A stretch of DNA of 64,000 nucleotides from Streptomyces griseocarneus (GCF_014655595.1 NZ_BNBL01000001.1:1218310-1282309); one strand, 5' to 3'; shown: positions 9,763 to 18,660, counted from the first letter of the stretch. Numbers and translations are program-made. Notes: generated by a model from the letters alone, not told the origin.

Positions 9763-10446
9763 GTGGCGTGTGTCGGCCGCGTGCCAGATGAGGAGCTGAT
9801 CCCGCACGCGCGAAACCGCGTGGACGCGTCAGGTGTGTTGGGAGTTGATGAAGCGGTGTTGTGGCCCAAGGCGGTAGGGGCAGTCATGAAAACTGGCCCG
9901 GACCGAGAGATCATCTCGGCCTATCCATACCGTTCAGCCTGCCCATCCTCTGTGTGGCGGCAGCTCATCGGCGACAGCACGCGGGACATCGTCCTCGCCG
10001 GTTACACGAACTACTTCTTCTGGATCGAGCAGCCCGCGTTCCACGCCACACTGCGGGCGAAAGCCGAGGCAGGATGCCGCGTACGGTTCCTGCTCGGTGA
10101 CCCTGACGGCCGGGTAACTCAGCAGCGCGAAGGCATCGAGGACGTGGCCTTCACGGTGTCCACGCGCATCCGCATCAGCCTGGACGAGCTGGCCAAGCTG
10201 CCGGACCTCCCGGGCCTGGAGGTGCGCTTCTCATCCGAAGAGGATGCCACGAACCATGTCGGCTTGTCGGTCTTCCGGTTCGACGACCAGGCCCTTGTTA
10301 CGCCGCACCTCGCGCGGCTGGTTGGGCACGATTCGCCGATGTTGCATCTGCGCAAGCTCCAGGAAGGCGGCCTCTTCGACCGCTTTGCCGAGCATGTCGA
10401 GGAGCTTTGGGAGCGCGGCTGCCCTGCCACGCTGACTGGCGAATGA
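9763..10446 (+). pseudogene. XRE-family regulator lacking its N-terminal HTH
   Basis: The 227 codons match the C-terminal sensor half of a Streptomyces XRE-type regulator family: AVLWPKAVGAVMKTGPDREI, AGYTNYFFWIEQPAFHATL, VRFLLGDPDGRVTQ, LSVFRFDDQALVTPHLARL and a GHDSPMLHLRKLQEGGLFDR end. Family members carry about 70-90 residues of helix-turn-helix first; here homology starts abruptly near 9765 and nothing HTH-like is readable upstream in any frame. The only starts are GTG codons without a convincing ribosome site. I interpret it as 5'-truncated at a recombination junction; a shortened expressed protein cannot be excluded. Confidence 0.55.
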
Positions 10447-10756
10447 TCAAGGTCCACCGGTCGCCGTAGAGTCGCCTGCCGGTATGCCAAGGGTAGCTGC
10501 CATGGTCCTTTCAAAGCGTCTGGCCGCGCACAGCCCGTCGCCGCTGGGGGAGCGCCGGCCGCAACCGCACCCCGCCGCATCGCGGCACCTCACGTCGACG
10601 CTGTTCAGCAACAGGGCCCGCCCTGCCCGCGCGCGGCGGGTGCTCCGCAGCCGACGGCTCGCTCCCCCCCCCCGAGCCCCGGCGTGGTGACGCAACAGTG
10701 GCGCTGATCTGAGGTGTATCCAGGCCAGCGCCACTGCGATGTCGCTTGGTGGAGCT
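10447..10756. other. Intergenic, no gene seen
   Basis: Downstream of the truncated regulator and of the convergent zeta-toxin gene. Short GC-rich frames are present but none has a ribosome site or protein-like composition. A run of nine C residues lies near 10665-10675. No terminator hairpin was identified. Confidence 0.4.
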
Positions 10757-12163
10757 TTAGAGCGAGCGGCCCCGGCCACGGGGAGGATGCTGCGGACCCC
10801 GAAGACGAGGAGCGCCTACCGCTTGAGGCGGAGGCGTGGCCTGCGAAGGCCGAGCCGGCCCCAGGGCGGCGTGAAGCTGCTGCCTCAGCCCATCCTCTGC
10901 CTGCCGCTGCACAGGCGACAGGCCTCTACGTCTCATGATTTCGGCGGCTGCCTGCTGCCGGTGACCACCCAGCTGCTCCGACCGCGCCTGCGCAGCCCGG
11001 GCCTGGCCCCGGGCGTACTGCTGGTCTTCCTGGGCGGCCTTACGAGCCCGGTCTATGACCTCCTGGGGTGCTCCTTGCTTCGTGAGTAGTTGCACGGCAT
11101 CAGGTGGTTCCTGACCGGTCGGCGGGCGGGCGACCCGAAGGGCGGCCTCTTCCGCGCGCGCCAGCCGGGAGTGCAACTGGACGAGCTGTGCGTCCGGCAC
11201 CAGTTTGAGCGGTATATCGGACGTCGGCGGCTCGGATACCACCGCCTCCAGCATCGACTGGACAGCGGTGTGTGCGACGCGCAGCTCGCTGCGGGGATCA
11301 GGGTCGGCCATCACTGCGACGGCCTCGGCGTCGACGGACACACGCTGCAGAACAGGCCGGGACGTGGCATCTATCTGCCCACGAGCGGCCAAGTCGATGA
11401 CGACTTCGCGCTGGCGCTCCATCCACCTGCCTGCGTCGTCCGCCGGTAACGGCCGGGCACGTCCAGCCGCCAGAGCCTGCACCGCGGCGGGCTCACCCGT
11501 CCAGAGGCCGTCGGGGCCGCGTTCATTGACATACAGATCGGCACCGGACCGGTCAGTGATCGTGATCCGATGCACCGCGGGGCTGGCCTCGGCGGCCGCG
11601 ATTGTCTCGGGCATCATCCGCAGCGCCAGGTCGTGCAGGTCCGGCGGCGTCCAGCGCCCGCCCTCCAGGTACCGGTGCAGGCTGTCGAGCCGGCTCCGTT
11701 CCTCGCGTACCGCCAGGCCGACGACCTCGACGGTGTATCCGGCCTGAGCAAAGCGCTCGGCGGTGGAGAGCGTCATGGCCGGATCCCGGAAGACCCCCTC
11801 GAGCATCAGGCTGTACCTGTTCTCCAGCGCGTGGTCGATGCTCATCCGCACCCATGCGCCGGACGCCTGTCCGGTGGCATCGGGGAAGAGCCAAGGCTCC
11901 TTCTCCAGTATCTCGTGGTGCTGAGGATGGAAGGGGCGGAGCTCATCGCCAGTGAGCGGAACCAGCTGGCGGTCGGCGTGCCGCTGCTGTGCGGATTTCA
12001 TCGCCTGGCTCTTGCCTGCCGCCGGCTGTCCTCCCAGCAACACCAGCACCGGTTGGCTCTGCGGTGAGAACCTGGAGAAGAGGAAGTTCTTGACACCGCG
12101 GCGTTCGTGGAAGATCGCCGCTAACTCGGACTCGGCTAGGAAGTAGTCGCTTGCCTCAGCCAC
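10757..12163 (-). CDS. Zeta-family toxin kinase with C-terminal extension (zeta 1)
   Basis: 468 residues from a GTG at 12163. Walker A is GGQPAAGKS at 44-52. The zeta-fold signatures LTGDELRPFHPQH and MLEGVFRDPAMTLS follow, so the predicted activity is phosphorylation of a nucleotide sugar such as UDP-GlcNAc, blocking cell-wall synthesis in family members. Residues from about 280 on are outside the kinase: Ala/Gln/Arg-rich helices, then a basic tail GLSPVQRQAEDGLRQQL that ends RGRGRSL. A similar LSP-x-QR tail occurs on zeta 2 and on the 1080-residue protein in this window. The start overlaps the small upstream gene by 8 bases, an antitoxin-toxin arrangement. Confidence 0.8.
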   Translation of the reverse strand: MAEASDYFLAESELAAIFHERRGVKNFLFSRFSPQSQPVLVLLGGQPAAGKSQAMKSAQQRHADRQLVPLTGDELRPFHPQHHEILEKEPWLFPDATGQASGAWVRMSIDHALENRYSLMLEGVFRDPAMTLSTAERFAQAGYTVEVVGLAVREERSRLDSLHRYLEGGRWTPPDLHDLALRMMPETIAAAEASPAVHRITITDRSGADLYVNERGPDGLWTGEPAAVQALAAGRARPLPADDAGRWMERQREVVIDLAARGQIDATSRPVLQRVSVDAEAVAVMADPDPRSELRVAHTAVQSMLEAVVSEPPTSDIPLKLVPDAQLVQLHSRLARAEEAALRVARPPTGQEPPDAVQLLTKQGAPQEVIDRARKAAQEDQQYARGQARAAQARSEQLGGHRQQAAAEIMRRRGLSPVQRQAEDGLRQQLHAALGPARPSQATPPPQAVGAPRLRGPQHPPRGRGRSL

Positions 12164-12440
12164 GTGCAGCCTTCAGCGCCTCAAGCTCCGCCCTCCACAT
12201 CCGGATATGCGCGATCAGCTGAGCTCGGTCGCGGGCTGGCACTGCGTGCTGGGTATCGCGCAGCGTCATCACCTTCTGCCACCACTCCTCGCTTTCCTCC
12301 TCCGTGGAGGCAGCACGCGATAGAGCGATGTACTGGCCGGTGAGCTGGGAAGCGGTCTCGGCGAAGGTGTCGTAGACCATGGCTGTTGGCACATTGGGGT
12401 ACGGGTCATCGGGCTCTGGACGCTGGGCGTGTGTGTTCAT
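12156..12440 (-). CDS. Putative antitoxin of zeta 1 operon
   Basis: 94 residues from the ATG at 12440, preceded by GGAGAAC. The product is small, acidic and helical: MVYDTFAETASQLTGQYIAL, then EEESEEWWQKVMTLRD and IRMWRAELEALKA. It overlaps the zeta toxin start by 8 bases, the usual arrangement for an antitoxin translated ahead of its toxin. It is not obviously similar to classical epsilon antitoxins, so the role rests on position, size and helical character. A longer in-frame start at 12566 adds basic, low-complexity sequence and was rejected. Confidence 0.6.
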   Translation of the reverse strand: MNTHAQRPEPDDPYPNVPTAMVYDTFAETASQLTGQYIALSRAASTEEESEEWWQKVMTLRDTQHAVPARDRAQLIAHIRMWRAELEALKAARG

Positions 12441-13224
12441 TGGTGTTCTCCTTGGGTCAATAGTGGTGCGGAGGACAGTGCGGAGATGGCGGCTCCTCAG
12501 CTGCCAGCTGTCGATCTTGCCGAACGCGGCGCGGAAGGCAGACGGCGGGCCCTGGACAAGGGACAAAGCAGGCTTGGCATGTGGTTGATGCCGGACTGCC
12601 TCCCGTCGGTCCCGGCCCCATCACCGACCGCTTGGACGGGTTCAGGGGACCAAGCCAGAGTGACCACGACCAGCGGAGTGGCTGATCCGCAAGCCTCCGC
12701 GACGTACCAGGTGGCAGGGTTCGCGGCCTCCAAACAATTCGCCAAGAGCCGGGCCGCCGACTGGTGTTGTCCCTGCCGGGCTACGGCTCACCTCTGCCTG
12801 CGCGGAGCTCACGGACGCCAACCCCTGCTGATCGAGGGAGGGGAGGCTCACCTCCGCCTGCGCGGAGCTCACCCTTCGTGACCTGCAGCGTTGTAATGGC
12901 TTTGCTTTTTCTTGGTCCTTAGCTACGTATGGCACACAGCACCCATTGAACATGACGGATGCACGCTTACATGCTCAAGGACCTAGCTGTGCTGGCGGGC
13001 ACCCGCGGCAGCTTCTAACAGCTGGTCCTGGTCAATGGCCCTGCTTGCCGATCGTCGACCGCGTCAACGCTCGCTCATCGTCGTGCGGGCGACAGTAGCT
13101 TTTCTCGCGACCGACGAAGACGAGGGCGATGCGCAGGGAGTGCCTGGTCCAGTGGATCGGCGCTCTGGTCCCGAGTGGAGATGTGTTGTAGCCATCGCTA
13201 CTGCGTTCCTTGGGACCGGATGCT
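12441..13224. other. Long intergenic stretch holding a CRISPR-like relic
   Basis: No convincing gene lies between the putative antitoxin and the 3' end of the 1080-residue protein gene. Apparent frames here (for example 12642-12953 on the minus strand) are fixed by two copies of a 28-base repeat at 12785-12812 and 12845-12872. Sequence from 12890 to 12990 is less GC-rich than its surroundings and could hold a promoter, but no clear -35/-10 pair was assigned. Confidence 0.4.
12785..12872 (-). CRISPR. Two-repeat, one-spacer CRISPR-like relic (type I-E-like repeat)
   Basis: Two 28-base repeats at 12785-12812 and 12845-12872 differ at one base and are separated by a 32-base spacer, giving a 60-base period. 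Each has a palindromic core CTCCGCCTGCGCGGAG (one T in the first copy). On the minus strand the repeat starts GTGAGCTCCGCG and ends GGAGGTGAGCC, like Streptomyces type I-E repeats, which begin GTG-CTCC and end near TGAGCC. No third repeat is found 60 bases to either side, and no cas gene is present in the window. It may be an orphan remnant or an unrelated tandem repeat. Confidence 0.45.
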
Positions 13225-16200
13225 CTACCGGCTGATGCCGCCGGAGCCTGCACTGCCGGCGCCGTAGCCCGGCGGGCGGCGACGGGGCCCCGGTACCTGG
13301 CGTGCCTGCTCGGCAGCGCGGCGCTGGGCTTGCTGGCGCAGTGCTTGGGAGCGCTCGGCGGCTTCCCGGGCACGTTGGGCGGGCGGGAGCTGTTCCTGCC
13401 GCGCGGCCTCCTTCCGCAGTTCAGCCGCGCGCCGGGTGTGCCCTTCGGCAGCGCGGTGCTGATCAGCGGCCTGCTTGACCAGGTAGTCGTAGTCCTGGCG
13501 GTCCACCTTCTCAGCACGTTCGGCGATCTGTGGCAGACGGGCGCGGCACTCAGCGATCCGGTCGGAGACCGGTCGGTGGGAGCTGCCGCCTGCCACCATG
13601 TCAACCTGCTCGCGGGCCTGAGCGCGCAGGTGCTCAGCCTCGCTGTGCAGGTCGGTGGCCTGCTGCCTCAGGGTGCTGATCTGCTCGGTGCGCCGGGCGA
13701 CCTGGCCGGCGAGTTCGTCGGCTTCCGTCACCAACCTCTTGCGCTGGCCCAGCAGCCCCGAGCGCGTGAGCGCGGCACGCTCCCGTAGGTCCTGCTCGCG
13801 ACGGCTCGCCTCATGCTTGTCGTCAAGTAGCGCACGGACCTGGCCGTCAATGGTGTTGGCGCGCTGGTCTGCGGCGTCGGCGCGGACCAGGCAGTCCTCA
13901 GCGGAGGTCAGACGGGCGTCGACGAGGGCGTAGAGTCGGCGGCCCGGGGCGGCGTCGGTGCCCAGCACCGTGCGCAGCTGTTCGGCCTGGGCGGTGAGCC
14001 GCTTGGCTGCTTCGCGTGCACGGGCGGCGGCCTGCTCGGCCTGTTCGGCAGGTGTTTGGATCGTCGTCGACCGGGACCGCGCGGCGATGCTCAGCGTTTG
14101 GATACCTGAGGTGAGGGTCGAAGCCGATGGGCGTTCTGCCGTTTGCCCGGGCGGCATGGGCGGCCCATCCAAACTGTCTTCCGTCGCGCGGTGTCTGGCC
14201 AGGTGGGAGGCTTGGAGGGCGGTGGCCATGAAGCCGGCGGCGACGTTGCCGCTCTCTGGCGGGGTGGTCTTGGCGTCGAGGACGGCGAGACGGGCCATGT
14301 CGTCTCGGCTGAAGATGTTTCCGGGGAGCATGCGGGACGCGGCGCCGGTCACGTGGACGGAGTGGCGCTCGCCGTCTGCCTCGAACGCCAGCTGGTAGCC
14401 GAGATACTGGCGGTCCTTGTCGAATACCAGCTCACCGTCGATCTGGCCGCCCGACGCCCGGGCCCAGGACTCCAGGGAGTCGAGGGTCTCGGGTGTCCGT
14501 GAGATCCGGCCGAGACACGCCACGTAGGCGTCCCCCTCTATGCCGAGGGGGTTGCCCGCGCTGTCGAGGGCTGCGAGACGGACCTGGCCATCGGGTCCTG
14601 TCACTGTGCCGACCGCACCGAGGTAGCGGTCGGAGTACGTCACCAGTCGCCCGTCTCCGCCGTACTGGGCGTCGTGTTTGCGACGCAGCTCCGTGTACTG
14701 GGCGTCGTTATGGAGGACGAATGGCGCGTCCTTGCCGACCATGGAGACCCTGGCTTCGGGATTGGCCTCCAGGATGATCTCGGCATTGGCGATGGCTGCG
14801 CCGCCGACTCCGGCGATGACCCAGTTGTTGGCGACGAGCGGGTCGTAGGCGCCGTCACCGACCTCGTCGCCCATCAGGACACGGTCTGGTGCCGCGGCAC
14901 GGGCGTGCTCCCACGCTGCGGTGGCGCGGAGCGTCTCAGTGGCGCCCGCCACGCGCGGATTGACCGAGGACTGCAGGACGCTGGCCACCAGCGGGTCGGT
15001 GAGCACGTTGAGTGATGCGGCCGCCCTGTCTTCGCCATCGGGAAGGTTGAGCAGCTGTTCGCGTGCGCGGAGGGCCTGGGGTGTGCCCGCGGACAGGAGG
15101 TGTTCTGCGAGGACCTCGGTGGCTTCCGGCACGGTCGGCACCTGGCGGTTCGCGCCAGGGATGATCTCGGGCGGGATTCCGGTGGCGACGAGCGGGGAGC
15201 CCTTCACCTCGATCTTGATGGGCTTTGAGCCGTCGGCCGGGGAGATTTCTGCGATCAGTCGGCCTGCCGCGTTGATGCTCAGGTTCGCCCGCCCGTCGAC
15301 GAGCGGGCCACGGGCTGCGGCGGTGTCCTCCCAGAGCTGAAGCGCCGGGAGTGGCACTCGCTGCTTGGGATCTGCGAACTGGTACGGATCGCCCATACCG
15401 CTCTCCCGCAGGTGCCGCACTTGGTCAGCGGACTGGACGATCGCCTTGATGGGATCCACATGCCAGCGCCCGCGCGCGTCGATGAGCAACACGTCCGGGT
15501 CACGCCCGGCCAGCGCGGCCCCGCCGCCGATCATGACCTCGCGCTGCGGGTACCGGCCCTCGGGCAGTGCGGCCTGTTCCGCGCGCAGCTGGTCGAGCGT
15601 CCGGCCGCTGAGCGCGGTCCGCTGTTCGGCGGCCACGGCGGCAGCCTGCCCTAGCTCCTCCCGCGGCAGAGGCGTTCCGTCCGGCCGCAGCCCGGGCATG
15701 GGGAACTCTCCCAGGGGCTGCGGAGCCTGTTCCTGAGCGGCCCGTGTCGCCCTCGCCTCGCCCAGCGCCCGCGCGTCCACCGCACTCAACCGCTCGAGAG
15801 GGACGGCGAGTTCTTCCAGCGCATCACTCGCCTGGGCCCGCAGATGCGGAAGCGCGATATCCATGCGCACCTTGGCCGCGTACGTCTCGGCAGTGTGCTC
15901 CTGTTCGTCGGAGGCTGGCGCCACCGGCCGTAGCCCCGACTCATCTATGAGTGTCGAGAACCGGTCACGGGCCTCCCGACGCTCAGGGGCGGTGAGCGCC
16001 GCGTCGTTCATCCTGGCAGCAAGGTAGTTGAACTGGCCCACCCGGCCGAGGTCCTGGTCGGACAGCTCCGGATGCGCGGGTAGCGCGGCGCCAGGGGCAA
16101 GCAGGTTGCGTAGTGGTGGCTTCCCGTTCACCGCGGTCCGTTCCCGCACGGCGAGAAGCTCGCCCACCTCGCGCGAGAGCACCTCGCCGACGCGTGTCGG

Positions 16201-16467
16201 CGCCAGGGTATCGGCGAGCTGGACGACGTACCGATCGGTCGTTGTGTTGGTGAAGGTGCGCGCCAGGAGCGGTTGCGGCAAGGCGGCCGTATCCAGGCGC
16301 AGCTCGACCTGCTTGCCCTCGGAGTCGCTCAGTGCGTAGAAGCGCCGGCCGTTCTCCTCAGCCACAAAGCTGTCACGTAGTTGGTCGGCGTATAAGGCTC
16401 GTAGCACCGTGGGCAGGGCGGCCTCGGCTTCGGTAAGCAGCCGTTCTGCGTCGGTACCCTGGTCCAC
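13225..16467 (-). CDS. 1080-residue element protein: Rossmann-like core plus coiled coil
   Basis: GTG start at 16467 behind AGGGGG. Not a family I can name. About residues 1-300 are helical. REVMIGGGAALAGRDPDVLL near 305-325 looks like a dinucleotide-binding turn, and NNWVIAGVGGAAIANAEIIL near 545-565, followed by PEARVSMVGKD, is a second Rossmann-type turn. The section with DAYVACLGRISRTPE and HVTGAASRMLPGNIFSRDD resembles the closing half of FAD/NAD(P)-dependent oxidoreductases. Residues about 780-1045 are Ala/Glu/Arg/Gln-rich coiled coil. The tail PPAQRAREAAERSQALRQQ ending in GGISR resembles the tails of both zeta toxins here. No membrane segment is seen. A redox or nucleotide-dependent toxin is possible but unproven. 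Confidence 0.65.
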   Translation of the reverse strand: MDQGTDAERLLTEAEAALPTVLRALYADQLRDSFVAEENGRRFYALSDSEGKQVELRLDTAALPQPLLARTFTNTTTDRYVVQLADTLAPTRVGEVLSREVGELLAVRERTAVNGKPPLRNLLAPGAALPAHPELSDQDLGRVGQFNYLAARMNDAALTAPERREARDRFSTLIDESGLRPVAPASDEQEHTAETYAAKVRMDIALPHLRAQASDALEELAVPLERLSAVDARALGEARATRAAQEQAPQPLGEFPMPGLRPDGTPLPREELGQAAAVAAEQRTALSGRTLDQLRAEQAALPEGRYPQREVMIGGGAALAGRDPDVLLIDARGRWHVDPIKAIVQSADQVRHLRESGMGDPYQFADPKQRVPLPALQLWEDTAAARGPLVDGRANLSINAAGRLIAEISPADGSKPIKIEVKGSPLVATGIPPEIIPGANRQVPTVPEATEVLAEHLLSAGTPQALRAREQLLNLPDGEDRAAASLNVLTDPLVASVLQSSVNPRVAGATETLRATAAWEHARAAAPDRVLMGDEVGDGAYDPLVANNWVIAGVGGAAIANAEIILEANPEARVSMVGKDAPFVLHNDAQYTELRRKHDAQYGGDGRLVTYSDRYLGAVGTVTGPDGQVRLAALDSAGNPLGIEGDAYVACLGRISRTPETLDSLESWARASGGQIDGELVFDKDRQYLGYQLAFEADGERHSVHVTGAASRMLPGNIFSRDDMARLAVLDAKTTPPESGNVAAGFMATALQASHLARHRATEDSLDGPPMPPGQTAERPSASTLTSGIQTLSIAARSRSTTIQTPAEQAEQAAARAREAAKRLTAQAEQLRTVLGTDAAPGRRLYALVDARLTSAEDCLVRADAADQRANTIDGQVRALLDDKHEASRREQDLRERAALTRSGLLGQRKRLVTEADELAGQVARRTEQISTLRQQATDLHSEAEHLRAQAREQVDMVAGGSSHRPVSDRIAECRARLPQIAERAEKVDRQDYDYLVKQAADQHRAAEGHTRRAAELRKEAARQEQLPPAQRAREAAERSQALRQQAQRRAAEQARQVPGPRRRPPGYGAGSAGSGGISR

Positions 16468-16511
16468 TGACGTCCCCCTGTTTGGCGTCTTCTTTCCCCT
16501 AGGATGATGGC

Positions 16512-17066
16512 ATGTTGATCACTCGTTCGATGCAGGAAGCTCACCTGTACATGGATCTGCATCCCTGTGTGTGTGGCACGGAGGAGTTCGATCGGCAACA
16601 CCGTCTGGAGGACCGTGATGGGGTCCTGACCTCCGTGTACGAGGGCGTGTGCCCACAGTGCGGTCGCACGCGCTTGTTCGAGTTCACGATGTCCGACGAG
16701 CATCCGCCCGCGCCACCCGCGTTCGGTGGCCCGGAGCCCTCGCGAATCATCGACCCGGGCGAGTTCATGTGGATCGGCGACCGGGTGTCTACTGAGTCCG
16801 GGCTGCGGCTGCTGAACACTCCGCCTGCCGAGCACCGCGAGATCCGCCCAGCCACCGCGTATGCGATCGCGGCATTCGAGGAGGTGGCCAAGTTCCTGCC
16901 CGAAGGCGCCGACTGCATCCCGGAGGACCGATTCACCTCCGAACGGGGGCGTGAGATGTATGCCAAGGACCCGTCACGGTTCACGCGTAAGCGCATCATC
17001 TCCCACCTCGAGCTGAAGCGGGACATCCTCGCCGGCATCGACCGGTTCAGTCCGCCGCAAGACTGA
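16512..17066 (+). CDS. Zinc-ribbon hypothetical protein divergent from 1080-residue gene
   Basis: 184 residues; ATG at 16512 behind AGGATG. HPCVCGTEEF and VCPQCGRTRLFEF form a likely Cys4 zinc ribbon in the first 60 residues. The middle is Pro-rich and contains FMWIGDRVSTESGLRLLN; the C-terminus is helical (FTRKRIISHLELKRDIL). Only 44 bases separate it from the oppositely transcribed 1080-residue gene, so the two could share regulation. It may be an immunity or partner protein for that gene, but only position supports this. No named domain was recognised. Confidence 0.6.
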   Translation: MLITRSMQEAHLYMDLHPCVCGTEEFDRQHRLEDRDGVLTSVYEGVCPQCGRTRLFEFTMSDEHPPAPPAFGGPEPSRIIDPGEFMWIGDRVSTESGLRLLNTPPAEHREIRPATAYAIAAFEEVAKFLPEGADCIPEDRFTSERGREMYAKDPSRFTRKRIISHLELKRDILAGIDRFSPPQD

Positions 17067-17109
17067 GAGGGCCCTCGAGGCCCACTCAGACGGGCACTGA
17101 AAACGGGGG

Positions 17110-17640
17110 TCAGGCCTTCAGGTCCAGTAGCAGGGCCATCAGGCCGACCAGGGTGGCGCTGCTGACGATCTCCCGTCGGACGATCATGCTGGGGATGTCG
17201 GCCAGTGGGATCCATTCCAGTCGGTCCGACTCGTTGCGTTCGGTCGGTTCACCGATGCGCCGGACTCCGTTGGCGCGGAACACGAAGTGCTGGGAGTCGG
17301 TGATTCCGGCTGCCGGCTGGGCGTAGATCAGTTCCTGCATGGCGGCTGGGCGCCATCCGGTCTCTTCCTCCAGTTCCCGGGCGGCGGCGACCACAGGGGT
17401 TTCGCCGTCTTCGACCAGTCCCATGGGCAGTTCCCAGGCCCATATGTCCGTGACGAAGCGGTGGCGCCACATCATCAACACGCGCTGCTGGTCGTCGACG
17501 GCCGCTGCTATGGCGAGGTCCCGCAGTCGTACGACGTGGTAGTCGGTGCGCAGGCCGTCGGGTTGTTCCACGTCCAGCGACCGCAGCCGCACCCACGGGG
17601 TGTCGTAAAGAGGGCGCTCGCCGTGGACAGTCCATCGCAT
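17110..17640 (-). CDS. NUDIX hydrolase
   Basis: 176 residues from the ATG at 17640; family members begin with the same MRWTVHGER-type sequence, so the in-frame extension to 17889 was rejected. The NUDIX box runs from G74 to W96, with GLVEDGE, then RELEEETGW, fitting G-x5-E-x7-REUxEExGU. The N-terminal strand order (VRLRSLDVEQPDG, YHVVRLRDLAIAAAVDD) is like ADP-ribose/nucleotide-sugar pyrophosphatases. Predicted to hydrolyse a nucleoside diphosphate linked to X with Mg2+; the substrate is unknown. It converges on the zinc-ribbon gene with a short gap. Confidence 0.85.
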   Translation of the reverse strand: MRWTVHGERPLYDTPWVRLRSLDVEQPDGLRTDYHVVRLRDLAIAAAVDDQQRVLMMWRHRFVTDIWAWELPMGLVEDGETPVVAAARELEEETGWRPAAMQELIYAQPAAGITDSQHFVFRANGVRRIGEPTERNESDRLEWIPLADIPSMIVRREIVSSATLVGLMALLLDLKA

Positions 17641-17956
17641 GCTCTGCTCGCTCTCAGTCTCGGTGGTGGGGGATGCGTCAGCGACGCTGTTCTTCGCTGT
17701 GGCGCTGAGCGTGCCGCGGGTGCCGTCGGTGGCGCCGACGGCCTCAAACGGTGCCACTATGACGGGGCTGGTCTGCGGGGGGCCGCCATGAGTTCGCTGA
17801 ACGCCGCCAGGATGTGCGAGGCCATGAGGGTGAGCAGGTCGCCCGTCGACTGCCTCGGGAAGCCCGTTGATCAGCCTCGTCGCGGACACGTATTTGACGC
17901 TGAAGTCGTGTGAGCGTTGGCGTCCATGGCACCGACTTCGATGGGCGACGCTGGCC
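17641..17956. other. Gap with possible relic coding sequence
   Basis: No intact gene. On the minus strand one frame reads STGDLLTLMASHILAAFSEL before a stop near 17758, which looks like the end of a real protein, and another reads KYVSATRLINGLPE just upstream. The frame change between them suggests decay. No family was recognised. Confidence 0.3.
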
Positions 17957-18343
17957 TTAGGTGGTCCAGGCGTGCAGTTGGCGGGCGATCTGGGCCACGC
18001 CGGCGGTGCCTGCGGCGGCTTCGCGGACGAGTGCGACTGCGTCCTTGGGCCGGTACTCGAGGTGGTGCCGGTTCAGTGCGAGGAAGGCCTCGGTGGCGTG
18101 CCAGGCGAATGCGTCGTTGGAGTGTTCCAGGCACGGTATCCGTACGAGGCTGTGCAACAGTGCCCCGGCTTTGAGGTGCTCGGAGCTGTAGATGTCCCGG
18201 TCCATCGCTCTGGCGTACATGCGGGCTACAGCGCCGAACAGTTGTCCGTAGTCGTCGACCTGAGGGTCGCCGGGCAGGAGTTCCGCGGCGTGGAGGAGGA
18301 AGGGGACGTCGATCCGGAGTGGTGGTTGCTGCTCGTCACTCAC
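17957..18343 (-). CDS. Fic/Doc-like toxin of a toxin-antitoxin pair
   Basis: 128 residues from a GTG at 18343. It fits the Streptomyces Fic-family toxin component: IDVPFLLHAAELLPGDPQVD, AGALLHSLVRIPCLEHSND, AFAWHATEAFLALNRHHL, then PKDAVALVREAAAGTAGV. The canonical HPFxxGNGR motif is reduced to HSNDAFAWHATE, as in this short Doc-like group, so AMP-transfer or kinase activity cannot be assumed. The start overlaps the upstream antitoxin stop (GTGA). Doc itself inactivates EF-Tu by phosphorylation; whether this one does is unknown. Confidence 0.75.
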   Translation of the reverse strand: MSDEQQPPLRIDVPFLLHAAELLPGDPQVDDYGQLFGAVARMYARAMDRDIYSSEHLKAGALLHSLVRIPCLEHSNDAFAWHATEAFLALNRHHLEYRPKDAVALVREAAAGTAGVAQIARQLHAWTT

Positions 18344-18636
18344 GCGGCGCGGCCCTGTCCCTCAGTCTCAAGGGTGCTGCGGGCCTGCTGCTCGGCGGCA
18401 CGCTGCTCAGGAGTCGGATCGGACGCCCCCGGCTCAGTGGTGAAGGCCTCGTTACTGCGGCTGACCGAGGCCTTGAAAGCTTCCAGGAACCTCGCCTCGA
18501 CCGCCGTAGCGCGCTCGTATGCAGCCGAGAGGATGTATTCCTGCATGCTCACCCCGGCTTCCTTCGCGGCAGCCGCGATAGCTGCACGCTGCTCCGGGTC
18601 AGGGAAACGCAAGCTCATAGCCTTCGGATCTGCCAT
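18340..18636 (-). CDS. Ribbon-helix-helix-like antitoxin of the Fic pair
   Basis: 98 residues from the ATG at 18636. MSLRFPDPEQRAAIAAAAKE and GVSMQEYILSAAYERA form a strand-helix-helix start like FitA/Arc-type DNA binders; the acidic helical C-terminus (about residues 45-98) would bind the toxin. The GTGA overlap with the toxin gene supports a bicistronic antitoxin-toxin operon. The start was chosen over 18891 because the added residues are low-complexity and a repeat-bearing likely operator sits at 18636-18660. Confidence 0.75.
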   Translation of the reverse strand: MADPKAMSLRFPDPEQRAAIAAAAKEAGVSMQEYILSAAYERATAVEARFLEAFKASVSRSNEAFTTEPGASDPTPEQRAAEQQARSTLETEGQGRAA

Positions 18637-18660
18637 GATATCGACGGTACCAGTGATACC
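18636..18660 (-). promoter_or_regulatory. Possible antitoxin operator
   Basis: Two direct TGATA(T/C)C half-sites at 18636-18642 and 18654-18660 flank a central GGTACC palindrome, immediately upstream of and touching the antitoxin start codon. Ribbon-helix-helix antitoxins often repress through such paired short repeats. The assignment is by position and pattern only. Confidence 0.35.

Noticed and set aside
12642..12953. 103-codon minus-strand frame with repeated SSAQAEVS
   Set aside because: The peptide repeat simply reflects the two 28-base CRISPR-like repeats; no ribosome site.
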